Shown one piece after another: positions 1 to 6,185 of a DNA stretch of 13,490 bases. Location: assembly GCA_902493895.1 (NCBI GenBank), contig CABUQW010000044.1:1-13490 (forward strand). Reading direction: 5' to 3'. Origin of the DNA: an uncultured Collinsella sp. Lineage in GTDB: Bacteria; Actinomycetota; Coriobacteriia; Coriobacteriales; Coriobacteriaceae. The translations under genes and the position numbers were made by a program. Numbering within the stretch: the first letter of the stretch is position 1; every line of letters begins with the position of its first letter. The notes under the pieces were generated by a model. That model was not told where the DNA came from. It was given only the letters and a program-made list of their open reading frames with translations, and searched no databases.

Positions 1-114
1 GCCAAGGCAAAACTGCTGTCTCGTATGATGTTGGCAGAAGACGAAATATCGCAAGGCGACTACAGCGACTACGAATCCTTCGCGGCTTCGATACGAGACA
101 AATATGACCTATAA
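1..114 (+). CDS. C-terminal part of a type II antitoxin gene (partial)
   Basis: The frame is open from base 1 to a TAA at 112-114 and encodes 37 residues, ending in RDKYDL. The start codon lies before the window. The stretch is rich in Glu, Asp and Ser and ends in a 'KY-[GD]-L' style tail, which is common in small antitoxins paired with RelE/ParE toxins. The next gene starts at 104, inside this one, giving an 11-bp overlap in a different frame; this translational coupling is typical of antitoxin-toxin pairs. The DNA-binding N-terminus is not visible, so the family (RelB, Phd or other) cannot be named. The call rests mainly on the overlap with the toxin gene. Confidence 0.6.
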   Translation, partial: AKAKLLSRMMLAEDEISQGDYSDYESFAASIRDKYDL

Positions 115-409
115 CGTCGTAATCCTCAAAAGCGCGCGATATGAGTACGAGAGTTTTGTCGGATACCTTGCCCAAATCCTCAAGAATCCGCGTGCAGCAG
201 GCAATTTTGTCGCTGAGCTTGAATATCAGCTTCACCTGCTTCGCGAGCAGCCACTTTTACGCCCCCTCTCGCACATGCAAGAGCTGGCGGCACGTAATTA
301 CCGATCGTTTCCCGTCAACAACTACGTGTGCCTTTACAAATTTGAGCGCGAAACGATCTATATCGCCCACGTCTTTCACCAGTCACAGGACTACGCCCGC
401 CTGGTCTAG
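104..409 (+). CDS. RelE/ParE-superfamily toxin
   Basis: This 101-residue protein has the usual length of RelE/ParE toxins. It has the expected layout: an N-terminal beta strand (YNVVILKSA), a helical stretch with a basic and aromatic mix (residues about 10-50), then a beta-rich C-terminus with NYRSFPVNNYVCLYKF and YIAHVFHQSQDYARLV. The latter matches the 'YR.f.v..Y.v.Y....' and 'I..v.H...dy' pattern of the family. RelE members cleave mRNA on the ribosome, while ParE members poison gyrase; the sequence alone does not decide which applies. The ATG at 104 lies inside the antitoxin reading frame, so the two genes are co-translated. Its end faces the ATPase gene on the opposite strand. Confidence 0.8.
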   Translation: MTYNVVILKSARYEYESFVGYLAQILKNPRAAGNFVAELEYQLHLLREQPLLRPLSHMQELAARNYRSFPVNNYVCLYKFERETIYIAHVFHQSQDYARLV

Positions 410-421
410 CCCGCAGCGCTC

Positions 422-485
422 GCTAGCAGATGACCTGCGTATGTTCCTCGATGGCGGCGCGGTCCTCGTCGGCAATATCCGACTC
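422..485 (-). pseudogene. Remnant: last 20 codons of a DeoR-family regulator
   Basis: Read on the - strand, bases 485-423 encode ESDIADEDRAAIEEHTQVIC and then TAG. The first in-frame stop upstream is only four codons before this stretch, so nothing of the rest of a gene remains. The 64 bp align without gaps, with 8 mismatches, to 2211-2274, where the same peptide ends a longer DeoR-type C-terminus. It lies between the ATPase terminator and the end of the toxin gene. It is best explained as the decayed tail of a regulator gene; a functional peptide is unlikely because no start codon or ribosome site precedes it. Confidence 0.6.
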
Positions 486-525
486 AGCTTGTACTCATAT
501 ATCATAATAAAGCCCAAACGAAACA

Positions 526-556
526 CGGTCCTGCGGTTCAATGAGCCGCAGGACCG
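526..556 (-). terminator. Rho-independent terminator of the ATPase gene
   Basis: Perfect 11-bp arms, cggtcctgcgg (526-536) and ccgcaggaccg (546-556), enclose a 9-nt loop. Read on the - strand the hairpin starts about 10 bp after the ATPase stop codon and is followed by TGTTTCGTTT, a broken T-rich run. The + strand side is not T-rich, so the - strand assignment is preferred. Confidence 0.75.
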
Positions 557-567
557 CATGCCGTTGA

Positions 568-1938
568 TCAGATAAAGATCGTCATATACAGAGGTAGATA
601 TATCCTATGCCCTTCAGCCCTGAGCTGTTTTGGGTGAAGAACTATCTCTTCTCCGACTCGTCGTTGGAAACGCCTGCCGAAATCGTCAAGCGAGATTGTT
701 GAATACGATTTGGAAGATTTAACTTCAACAGGAGTGACCCGCGGTTTTCCAGCCGCATCTTCAAAGCCGCGCGAAACAAGAAAATCAATTTCACGCGTTC
801 TGGGACGACTTCCCTCCGTTTTGGAAGGCTCCCGCCAGCTGTAATAAAAAAGCGAATGCCCCAAACTCTTAAGCTGCTGTGCCACGATGTTCTCGATCAG
901 CATTCCTTTATTAATTGAAATTCTTCCAAATTGAATGTCTCTATGGACATCCATAAGGTCCGGACCATCATCAAACGCCAAGCTCACGAGCAATCCCGTG
1001 TCCGCCATATAGCATTTAAGCGAAGACGCGTCCTCGTGCAAGCGGTAACCCACGCTCGGATCGCTGCATAAATAGCAGCGGTTAATTAGTCGCGCATCCT
1101 CAAGCCAAATTAACGCTGACTCATATGTCTCAAAACGGGACCCCTTCTCCAAGCTGTCAAATTTGAATCGTTTATTTGCCGCAGATAATTGACCTGGAAT
1201 GTCGTCATAAACCGCCCGCGCACGCCTAGCGTCCGAGCCTCCAAACTTGGCAATGTCCTCCCTGTACAGTGCGATAATCTGCCGTTTTACCCTGTCGCAT
1301 CCTCTAAAATCATTCTCTGACACAAAGGAGTCGACCGACTGAGGCATACCGCCGACAAGCATATACTCATCAAACAATCTCATACACGTCGCATGAACAC
1401 CGTCCGGAAGCGCGGTCCGAGATTCGCGCGCTTTACGGATCTCTTCTGCATAAAGATCTTTTCCGGTCGCCCAAAGAAACTCCTCAAAATCGAGGGGCTC
1501 GAGAGGAATTCTTTCTTCCTCTGACGGAATGACAATGCTTTCGACATTCTTTTTGATGGAGACAAGAGAGCCCGTCTCGATGTAATCAAATCTGCCGTCT
1601 TCTACAAGATGCTTTATGTATTCGCGCGCGATGGGAAACCGCTGCACTTCATCAAAAATGACTAGTGACTCCCTCGGCACGAGGGCCTTGCCATACTGCA
1701 GCTGAAGCATGCGTAAAAAAAGATCGACATCTTCACGATGGCTCAGAAATATATCGAGTGTGGCTTTGCTGGCAGCCGAAAAGTCAATGTACAGATAATC
1801 CTTGTATTCATTTTGCGCGAAGCACTTGACGAGTGTCGTTTTGCCAACGCGTCTTGCACCCTCAATAAGCACCGCGGTACGCCCTTGCGAGCGTTCTTTC
1901 CACTCCTGCAGACGCTCATATGCCTTCCGTTTAAACAT
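568..1938 (-). CDS. AAA ATPase with DUF4143-type C-terminal domain
   Basis: The protein has 456 residues, the usual size for this family. A P-loop sits at residues 27-34 (GARRVGKT), a Walker B at 92-97 (LVIFDE) followed by VQRFP, and a sensor-like segment YIETGSLVSI after it. The C-terminal part carries TREIDFLVS and TPVEVKSSKS, a D/E-x-K arrangement like the PD-(D/E)XK nuclease fold seen at the end of DUF4143 proteins. The family is widespread in gut bacteria and archaea and its physiological role is unsettled. The ATG at 1938 is preceded by GAGGTGAG at good spacing. It appears to be a single-gene unit with its own upstream repeats and terminator. Base composition looks more A/T-rich than the PTS genes, which fits acquisition by transfer (inference). 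Confidence 0.85.
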   Translation of the reverse strand: MFKRKAYERLQEWKERSQGRTAVLIEGARRVGKTTLVKCFAQNEYKDYLYIDFSAASKATLDIFLSHREDVDLFLRMLQLQYGKALVPRESLVIFDEVQRFPIAREYIKHLVEDGRFDYIETGSLVSIKKNVESIVIPSEEERIPLEPLDFEEFLWATGKDLYAEEIRKARESRTALPDGVHATCMRLFDEYMLVGGMPQSVDSFVSENDFRGCDRVKRQIIALYREDIAKFGGSDARRARAVYDDIPGQLSAANKRFKFDSLEKGSRFETYESALIWLEDARLINRCYLCSDPSVGYRLHEDASSLKCYMADTGLLVSLAFDDGPDLMDVHRDIQFGRISINKGMLIENIVAQQLKSLGHSLFYYSWREPSKTEGSRPRTREIDFLVSRGFEDAAGKPRVTPVEVKSSKSYSTISLDDFGRRFQRRVGEEIVLHPKQLRAEGHRIYLPLYMTIFI

Positions 1939-1970
1939 AAGCTCACCTCAGCATAAATTACCTGCTAGTT

Positions 1971-2058
1971 TACAAAAATACCGACCCTTATATATATCGA
2001 ATAATACAAAAATACCGACCATTACAATGGTCAGAATACACAATAATACCGAGCTTTA
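1971..2058. repeat. Three 20-bp direct repeats with an exact 34-bp period upstream of the ATPase
   Basis: The copies are tacaaaaataccgaccctta (1971-1990), tacaaaaataccgaccatta (2005-2024) and cacaataataccgagcttta (2039-2058). Copies 1 and 2 differ at one base; copies 2 and 3 differ at four. Start-to-start spacing is 34 bp in both steps. The array ends 33 bp before the ATPase start codon and covers its likely promoter, so a regulatory role such as a multimeric binding site is the natural reading (inference). The spacers between copies are AT-rich and unrelated to each other. Confidence 0.7.
2017..2032. promoter_or_regulatory. 16-bp palindrome inside the ATPase upstream repeats
   Basis: The sequence gaccatt-ac-aatggtc is a perfect 7-bp inverted repeat with a 2-bp centre. 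It overlaps the end of repeat copy 2. This is the size and symmetry expected of a dimeric repressor site. No regulator gene is adjacent, so the binding partner is unknown. Confidence 0.4.
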
Positions 2059-2211
2059 TGTATAACAGATGCTATGCCGCACCGTGAAACAGCTGCAACT
2101 CGTCGCAAAGGGAAACCTATATCTGCGTGCGTACCTATTTGAAAGACAGAAAATGTTGACGTAACAATCCCCCGTGACGGCAGGGGGCAGAAGCATCTCT
2201 CGTGACGCCAG

Positions 2212-2400
2212 CTAGCAAATAACCTGCGTATGCTCCTCGATGGCGGCGCGATCCTAATCGTCAATATCCGGCTCGCACACCACGGCGTCCAAATTGTCCA
2301 AGCGGCAGAACGTGTAGAAGTCACGCTTGCCGATTTTGCTGGAGTCGGCGATAAGATAGCGCGAACTATCAGGAACCTCGGCGGACGTGCCACTCAAACT
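2212..2400 (-). pseudogene. C-terminal fragment of a DeoR-family regulator, with an internal stop
   Basis: The - strand frame reads SLSGTSAEVPDSSRYLIADS and continues SKIGKRDFYTFCRLDNLDAV, then VCEPDIDD and a TAG at 2254-2256. After that stop it continues in frame as DRAAIEEHTQVIC and ends at TAG 2212-2214. 'LIADSSKIGKR.....c.l..ld.vv' is the hallmark of the C-terminal sugar-phosphate-sensing domain of DeoR-type repressors. The N-terminal HTH and most of the sensor domain are absent, because upstream lies the HPr terminator. The sister copy at 422-485 has GAG where this copy has TAG, so the internal stop looks like a nonsense change. An open frame from a TTG at 2478 exists but runs through the HPr terminator and is not credible as a gene. 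Confidence 0.7.
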
Positions 2401-2401
2401 C

Positions 2402-2440
2402 ACAATAAAATGCCCCTCCCCGATTGCTCGGAGAAGGGCA
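2402..2440 (-). terminator. Strong rho-independent terminator of ptsH
   Basis: On the - strand a 13-bp stem (TGCCCTTCTCCGA paired with TCGGGGAGGGGCA, two G-U pairs) closes a GCAA tetraloop and is followed at once by TTTTATT. It lies about 70 bp after the HPr stop codon. This separates ptsH from the DeoR remnant downstream. Confidence 0.9.
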
Positions 2441-2508
2441 TCTGCATTGGCGTTCTTGCCAAAATCGACGGCGCGCAAGAACGCGCACCCGTCCGCATCA
2501 AGAGTACG

Positions 2509-2781
2509 CTACTCGCCGAAACCGCCCTCAATAAGAGCGACCAACGTGTCAACGGCGGCAACCTCGTCGTCGCCCTCGGCACGCAACTCGACCTCATCGT
2601 TCTGGGTAATACCCGAGGTCATGATGGCAATCATGGACTTAGCGTCCTTGAAGTCACCATCCTTGAAGGCGTTGCGAACCTCAATCTTCGAGGCAAACTT
2701 AGCAGCCTCGGTCGCCAGCGTCGCTGCAGGGCGAGCGTGCAGACCAGTGGGGTTAACGACCATAACGTTCTTGCTATACAT
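2509..2781 (-). CDS. ptsH: Phosphocarrier protein HPr
   Basis: This is a 90-residue HPr, the cytoplasmic carrier that takes phosphate from Enzyme I and passes it to PTS EIIA domains. The active-site motif PTGLHARPA is intact with His15. A candidate regulatory serine is Ser49 in DAKSMIAIM, equivalent to Ser46 of Firmicutes HPr after a small length shift. The ATG at 2781 is preceded by AAGGAG at ideal distance. It follows the RDD membrane protein gene after a modest hairpin and 138 bp of intergenic DNA, so it may have its own promoter; no convincing -35/-10 pair is visible. Enzyme I (ptsI), a common neighbour of ptsH, is not here. HPr could supply the EIIABC encoded upstream as well as other PTS systems of the cell. 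Confidence 0.96.
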   Translation of the reverse strand: MYSKNVMVVNPTGLHARPAATLATEAAKFASKIEVRNAFKDGDFKDAKSMIAIMTSGITQNDEVELRAEGDDEVAAVDTLVALIEGGFGE

Positions 2782-2882
2782 TTCTAACTCCTTCGTCGTA
2801 GACCGACCAATTCATTTAGCCCAACGCGCGCGCTAGGCAAGGTAGAAGCATGCCGGACATTACGCATGCATACAACAAGTAG

Positions 2883-2905
2883 GCCGCGGACAACGTCGCC
2901 GCGGC
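2883..2905 (-). terminator. Possible weak terminator after the RDD gene
   Basis: Seven-bp arms gccgcgg (2883-2889) and ccgcggc (2899-2905) form a GC-only hairpin 14 bp downstream of the RDD stop codon. The following - strand sequence, CTACTTGTTGT, is only mildly T-rich. Partial read-through into ptsH is possible. Confidence 0.45.
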
Positions 2906-2919
2906 AAATTCACAGGTGA

Positions 2920-3606
2920 CTAGTCCTGATACAGCGGATGCCCCTCAGTGGGAACCACGCGCGTGCCAGCCAGGCAATCGTGAACGCACCGGCGCGCGGG
3001 GACGATCAGGAACATGAGCAGAGACACCGCTGTAATAATCATGCCCGCGATTTCCCAGTAATAATTCACGTCAACGTGGGTGACAAGCACCATTGTCTCG
3101 CGAATATATCGGGACACCACATACCCGCTGCCTTCAAGCAAAAAGCCAACGATAACCTGACGCCAAATCAAGCGTCCGACGGAAGGCAAGCCGCCATCAA
3201 GCGTTGCGACACGAACATGCGCGATGCGCTTGCCCGGCGTTTGCCCCGGCCACGCCAGCAACGGAATCAGCACAAAGTATGCGATAGCGGCGAGCACGCA
3301 CGATAGTCCGACCACGATACCGACGCTCCAGGGATACCCCATTGCCTCAAACACGTACAAGTCGGGGAGCATCGCGTTCTTGTGGGTCAGCGCAAGATAA
3401 GCCAACACGGCCGGCAAGCCAGAGACAATACCACCCAAAATCCAGTCGATAACGTACGCGTACAAACGCGACAGCGGGGGCGCCGGCAGAATCGAGGATG
3501 CATTAGCCTTCGATTCCTTGTGAATCTTGCTCACAGTGCTCGCCGCAGGAGAAGGCATCTGCTCCGCGGTCGCCGCACGCGGCCGTTCCTTGCGCTTTTT
3601 AGCCAT
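2920..3606 (-). CDS. RDD family integral membrane protein
   Basis: The protein has 228 residues. A basic, Ala/Pro/Ser-rich N-terminus of about 45 residues precedes the RDD domain. Domain marks are SRLYAYVIDWILGG (conserved Arg and Asp in the first membrane segment), TPGKRIAHVRV in the central loop, and RRCVHDCLAGTRVV at the end. Hydrophobic segments are visible at about residues 50-72, 93-118 and 188-206. RDD proteins are poorly characterised; some have been linked to ion transport or stress. The ATG lies three bases beyond the stop codon of the M24 peptidase gene and its GAGG ribosome site lies within that gene's end. The two are therefore probably translated in a coupled way and the protein belongs to the PTS/peptidase operon. 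Its role there is unknown. Confidence 0.88.
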   Translation of the reverse strand: MAKKRKERPRAATAEQMPSPAASTVSKIHKESKANASSILPAPPLSRLYAYVIDWILGGIVSGLPAVLAYLALTHKNAMLPDLYVFEAMGYPWSVGIVVGLSCVLAAIAYFVLIPLLAWPGQTPGKRIAHVRVATLDGGLPSVGRLIWRQVIVGFLLEGSGYVVSRYIRETMVLVTHVDVNYYWEIAGMIITAVSLLMFLIVPARRCVHDCLAGTRVVPTEGHPLYQD

Positions 3607-3609
3607 GCG

Positions 3610-4683
3610 CTACCTCACATCCAGAATGCGCAGCTGCTTATCAGTATGGTTAAGCGGGCATGCAACGCCGTCTTTCAACAAGACGTCGTCTTCAATGCGC
3701 ACGCCTCCGACTCCAGGAATATATACGCCCGGCTCGCAGGACATGATCATTCCGTTGTCGAGCACAATCTCACCAGAGGGGTTTAGCAGCGGCAAGTCGC
3801 CACCCATGCCGATACCATGACCAAGACCATGGGTGAAATACTCACCGTAACCCGCTTCGTTGATTACACGACGTGCGGCCGCATCCACATCGCGCGCCGC
3901 CACACCGCAACGAATGGTATCGATGCCTGCAAGATGAGCATTCAAAACGATCTCGTACACATGAGCCATCCGGTCGGTCGGGGCGCCCAGGAAGCACACG
4001 CGCGTCATATCTGACTGATAACCGTTGATCTGCACACCGAAGTCAATCAGGATCGGCTCATGTGCTTGGACCCGACGGTCGGTAGGACGGCCATGAGGCA
4101 TGGCGCTGCGCTCGCCGGTGGCAACGATGGTATCGAACGACATTGCCTCGGCACCGGCGGCAATCGAGTAATAGTGCACGAGTGCGGAGATTTCAAATTC
4201 AGTCATATCCACGTGCAACTGCTCGATCACCTTGGCGTACACGTCATCGGCAACATCGACCGCATGCTGGACCGCAGCAATCTCAGCCTCGTCCTTGCGC
4301 AGGCGCATCAGCGCCATCTCGCTGCCCAGCAGCGTGGTGCCAAAGCCCAAGCCCTCCAAGTTGCGATACTCCGAGATTGAGATTTCGGACTCCTCGATGC
4401 CCACCGTGGCACAGCCGCACTCCTTGAGTGCACGCTCGAGCTCGACCAAATAGCTCTTCCCCTGTTCGTGAACACGGAACTCCAGATCGAACTCGCGACC
4501 CTGGGCCTCGTTCACATAGCGGCCGTCCATGATGAGAAAACCGCGGTCACGCGTGATGAGCACCTTGCAACCGCTACCGGTCAACGTGCCCAGGTAGCGC
4601 TTCATGGTTTTACTCTTGATCAGCAATGCGTCGAGCTCGTGCTCGTCCAAGAAGGTACGGATATTATCCACATGTGCATTCAT
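3610..4683 (-). CDS. M24 family metallopeptidase (Xaa-Pro aminopeptidase / prolidase type)
   Basis: The 357-residue length and two-domain layout match short Xaa-Pro peptidases such as PepQ or YpdF. The N-terminal creatinase-like domain covers about 1-125 and the pita-bread catalytic domain follows. All five metal ligands are visible with family spacing: Asp214 (LIDFGV), Asp225 (YQSDMTR), His289 (GLGHGIG), Glu317 (CEPGVYIPG) and Glu331 (VRIEDD). His197 in MPHGRP is also conserved. Seven residues after His289, where most relatives carry the His of a 'VHE' motif, this protein has Asp296 (MGGDLPLL), so its activity or specificity may differ. It is a cytoplasmic enzyme that would release N-terminal residues, often before Pro. 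The gene lies between EIIC and the RDD gene. E. coli YpdF in the ypd/fry PTS locus is a functional parallel. Confidence 0.92.
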   Translation of the reverse strand: MNAHVDNIRTFLDEHELDALLIKSKTMKRYLGTLTGSGCKVLITRDRGFLIMDGRYVNEAQGREFDLEFRVHEQGKSYLVELERALKECGCATVGIEESEISISEYRNLEGLGFGTTLLGSEMALMRLRKDEAEIAAVQHAVDVADDVYAKVIEQLHVDMTEFEISALVHYYSIAAGAEAMSFDTIVATGERSAMPHGRPTDRRVQAHEPILIDFGVQINGYQSDMTRVCFLGAPTDRMAHVYEIVLNAHLAGIDTIRCGVAARDVDAAARRVINEAGYGEYFTHGLGHGIGMGGDLPLLNPSGEIVLDNGMIMSCEPGVYIPGVGGVRIEDDVLLKDGVACPLNHTDKQLRILDVR

Positions 4684-4705
4684 CGAACGTAGCGCCTTTC
4701 AAAGG

Positions 4706-4739
4706 AGCCCGACAATGAAGTCTCCCCCATCGCCGGGCT
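4706..4739 (-). other. Leader hairpin upstream of the M24 peptidase gene
   Basis: On the - strand AGCCCGGC (from 4739) can pair with GTCGGGCT (ending at 4706), 8 bp with one G-U pair and an 18-nt loop. It lies between the EIIC terminator and the peptidase start codon, just before CTCCTTTGAAAGG, which includes the probable ribosome site. It may be an RNA processing or stability element between PTS and peptidase cistrons. No T-run follows, so it is not a terminator. Confidence 0.35.
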
Positions 4740-4750
4740 TTCATACTTTC

Positions 4751-4776
4751 AAAAACAGCAGGTGCAGGCGCCTGCT
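4751..4776 (-). terminator. Terminator or attenuator after EIIC
   Basis: On the - strand AGCAGG (4776-4771) pairs with CCTGCT (4762-4757) and is followed directly by GTTTTTG. It begins 11 bp past the EIIC stop. The 6-bp stem with a loop rich in GC suggests partial termination. Since the M24 and RDD genes follow in the same direction without an obvious promoter, read-through would set their expression below that of the PTS genes (inference). Confidence 0.6.
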
Positions 4777-4787
4777 ATTCCACTTGA

Positions 4788-6146
4788 TTAGAAGTCGAGG
4801 TCAAGATCCTCGAGCAGAGCCTCGTCCTCAGCAGAGATCTCGGAATGTTTCTCGGCAGCCATACGAGCCTCTTCAGCCAATGCACGCTTCTCGGCAACCT
4901 TGCAGAAGGGGTAGTACACGATCAGTGCGAGGACCAGCTGAACCACGTTGGCCGCAATCGAGGTCCAAGACATGTTGGTCAGGAAGCCTTCCAGGAACAC
5001 ACCGACGTAAGGAGGCGTGAAGGTGGAGCAGGGTACCCAGCCCCAGCTCATGAACCAGAACGGGATGGAGGACAGGATGCCGCCGAAGATAACGAACGGG
5101 ATAAAGAAAATCGGATTCAGAACAATCGGAGCACCGAACAGAATCGGCTCGTTTACGCCGAACAGCGACGGGATAAAAGCGATGCGGCCGATCTCACGCT
5201 GGACCTTGGACTTGGAGAACATGAACCAGATAACAACGCCCATGGTTACACCCAGGCCGGTGAAACCGCCAAATGCGGACATGGGGCCAGGGGTGAAGAT
5301 GTGGGTAGCGACACCACCGGCCTGAACCGCAGCGATGTTCTCAGCCAGGAACTGCGTGGAAATCGGCTGAACAATCGGCGACAGAACGGAGGGGTGAATG
5401 CCGAAGAAGAAGATGAAGCAGCGCAGGATGTGGTAGAAGGTAACCGCGAGCGGGCTGTCCATCGAACCGACGAGCGGGGCCAGGATGATCGAGAAGATCT
5501 CGTTGGGCATGATGCCGAAAACGCCCTGACACAGAACACGGATACCCAAGAACAGGCCGATGACGATAGCGGTGACCGGGATGATCTCGAAGGAGCTCGA
5601 GATGAAGTCGGGCACGGTATCAGGCATCTTGATGGTGAAGTGACGCTTCTTGCACCAACGGTACACCTCGACTGCGAGCAGCGAAGCGACCATGGCAACA
5701 AACAGACCCTTGGAACCCATGCCACGCAGCGCGATGCCGCCGGCCTCGTCCATTTCCATGCCGAGCAACAGGAAGGCAACGAGGGCCATGGACATGGAGC
5801 CGGGAGCGTCCAGCTCATAGGACTTGGCCAGGTGGTAGGCGGTAACGACGGAAACGAAGACCGACATCAGGCCCATGGAAACGTTATAGGCCAAATCGAA
5901 GTACTGGGTGTTGTTCAGAATCCAAACGGAGATGGGGTTGGTCTCGCCAATCATGTTGGGAATGGCGGCCGGGATCAGGCAGAACGAACCAATCAGCAGC
6001 AGCGGGGTCATGGCGATCATGGCCTTCTTAACTGCGGACAGGTGACGTTGCTTGTCCATCTTCTCGGCAACAGGGCCAAGATAGGTGTTCAGCAGGTTTT
6101 CGAATTTATCAAAGGCACTCTGCTTTTTCTCTACAGCTTCCGACAT
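4788..6146 (-). CDS. PTS EIIC component, lactose/cellobiose/chitobiose family
   Basis: This is the membrane-spanning sugar permease of the PTS. From the ATG at 6146 it has 452 residues, the typical length. The start was placed here and not three codons upstream because GGAGG would abut the upstream ATG with no spacing, whereas it lies 9 bp before this one. About ten hydrophobic segments are visible. The substrate-site motif NEPILFGAP begins at Asn332 and FGIHPSVLSPI lies further upstream, both family marks. The C-terminus ends in an unusual charged tail, KRALAEEARMAAEKHSEISA followed by the acidic stretch EDEALLEDLDLDF. The gene directly follows EIIB (39 bp gap). Related permeases carry cellobiose, chitobiose or lactose. 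The actual substrate is not evident, and no matching phospho-glycosidase is encoded nearby. Confidence 0.95.
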   Translation of the reverse strand: MSEAVEKKQSAFDKFENLLNTYLGPVAEKMDKQRHLSAVKKAMIAMTPLLLIGSFCLIPAAIPNMIGETNPISVWILNNTQYFDLAYNVSMGLMSVFVSVVTAYHLAKSYELDAPGSMSMALVAFLLLGMEMDEAGGIALRGMGSKGLFVAMVASLLAVEVYRWCKKRHFTIKMPDTVPDFISSSFEIIPVTAIVIGLFLGIRVLCQGVFGIMPNEIFSIILAPLVGSMDSPLAVTFYHILRCFIFFFGIHPSVLSPIVQPISTQFLAENIAAVQAGGVATHIFTPGPMSAFGGFTGLGVTMGVVIWFMFSKSKVQREIGRIAFIPSLFGVNEPILFGAPIVLNPIFFIPFVIFGGILSSIPFWFMSWGWVPCSTFTPPYVGVFLEGFLTNMSWTSIAANVVQLVLALIVYYPFCKVAEKRALAEEARMAAEKHSEISAEDEALLEDLDLDF

Positions 6147-6185
6147 ACGTCGCATCCTCCACTTCAGGAAATATCAAACAGGGGC

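Noticed and set aside
1971..2058. The 34-bp spaced repeats as a CRISPR array
   Set aside because: There are only three copies, the repeats are 20 bp with 14-bp spacers, and no cas genes are near; the position fits a promoter array.
1802..2065. Short + strand open frames opposite the ATPase N-terminus and its upstream repeats
   Set aside because: No ribosome site, no family features, and they cross the repeat array.
422..2274. The 64-bp duplicated sequence as a target-site duplication of a transposon
   Set aside because: It is too long, 8 bases differ, it codes for the same peptide frame in both copies, and no transposase or terminal inverted repeats are present between them.
2254..2478. A 74-codon gene starting at TTG 2478 after ptsH
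   Set aside because: Its first third runs through the ptsH terminator and only the rest resembles DeoR, so it is a gene fragment read from a chance start.
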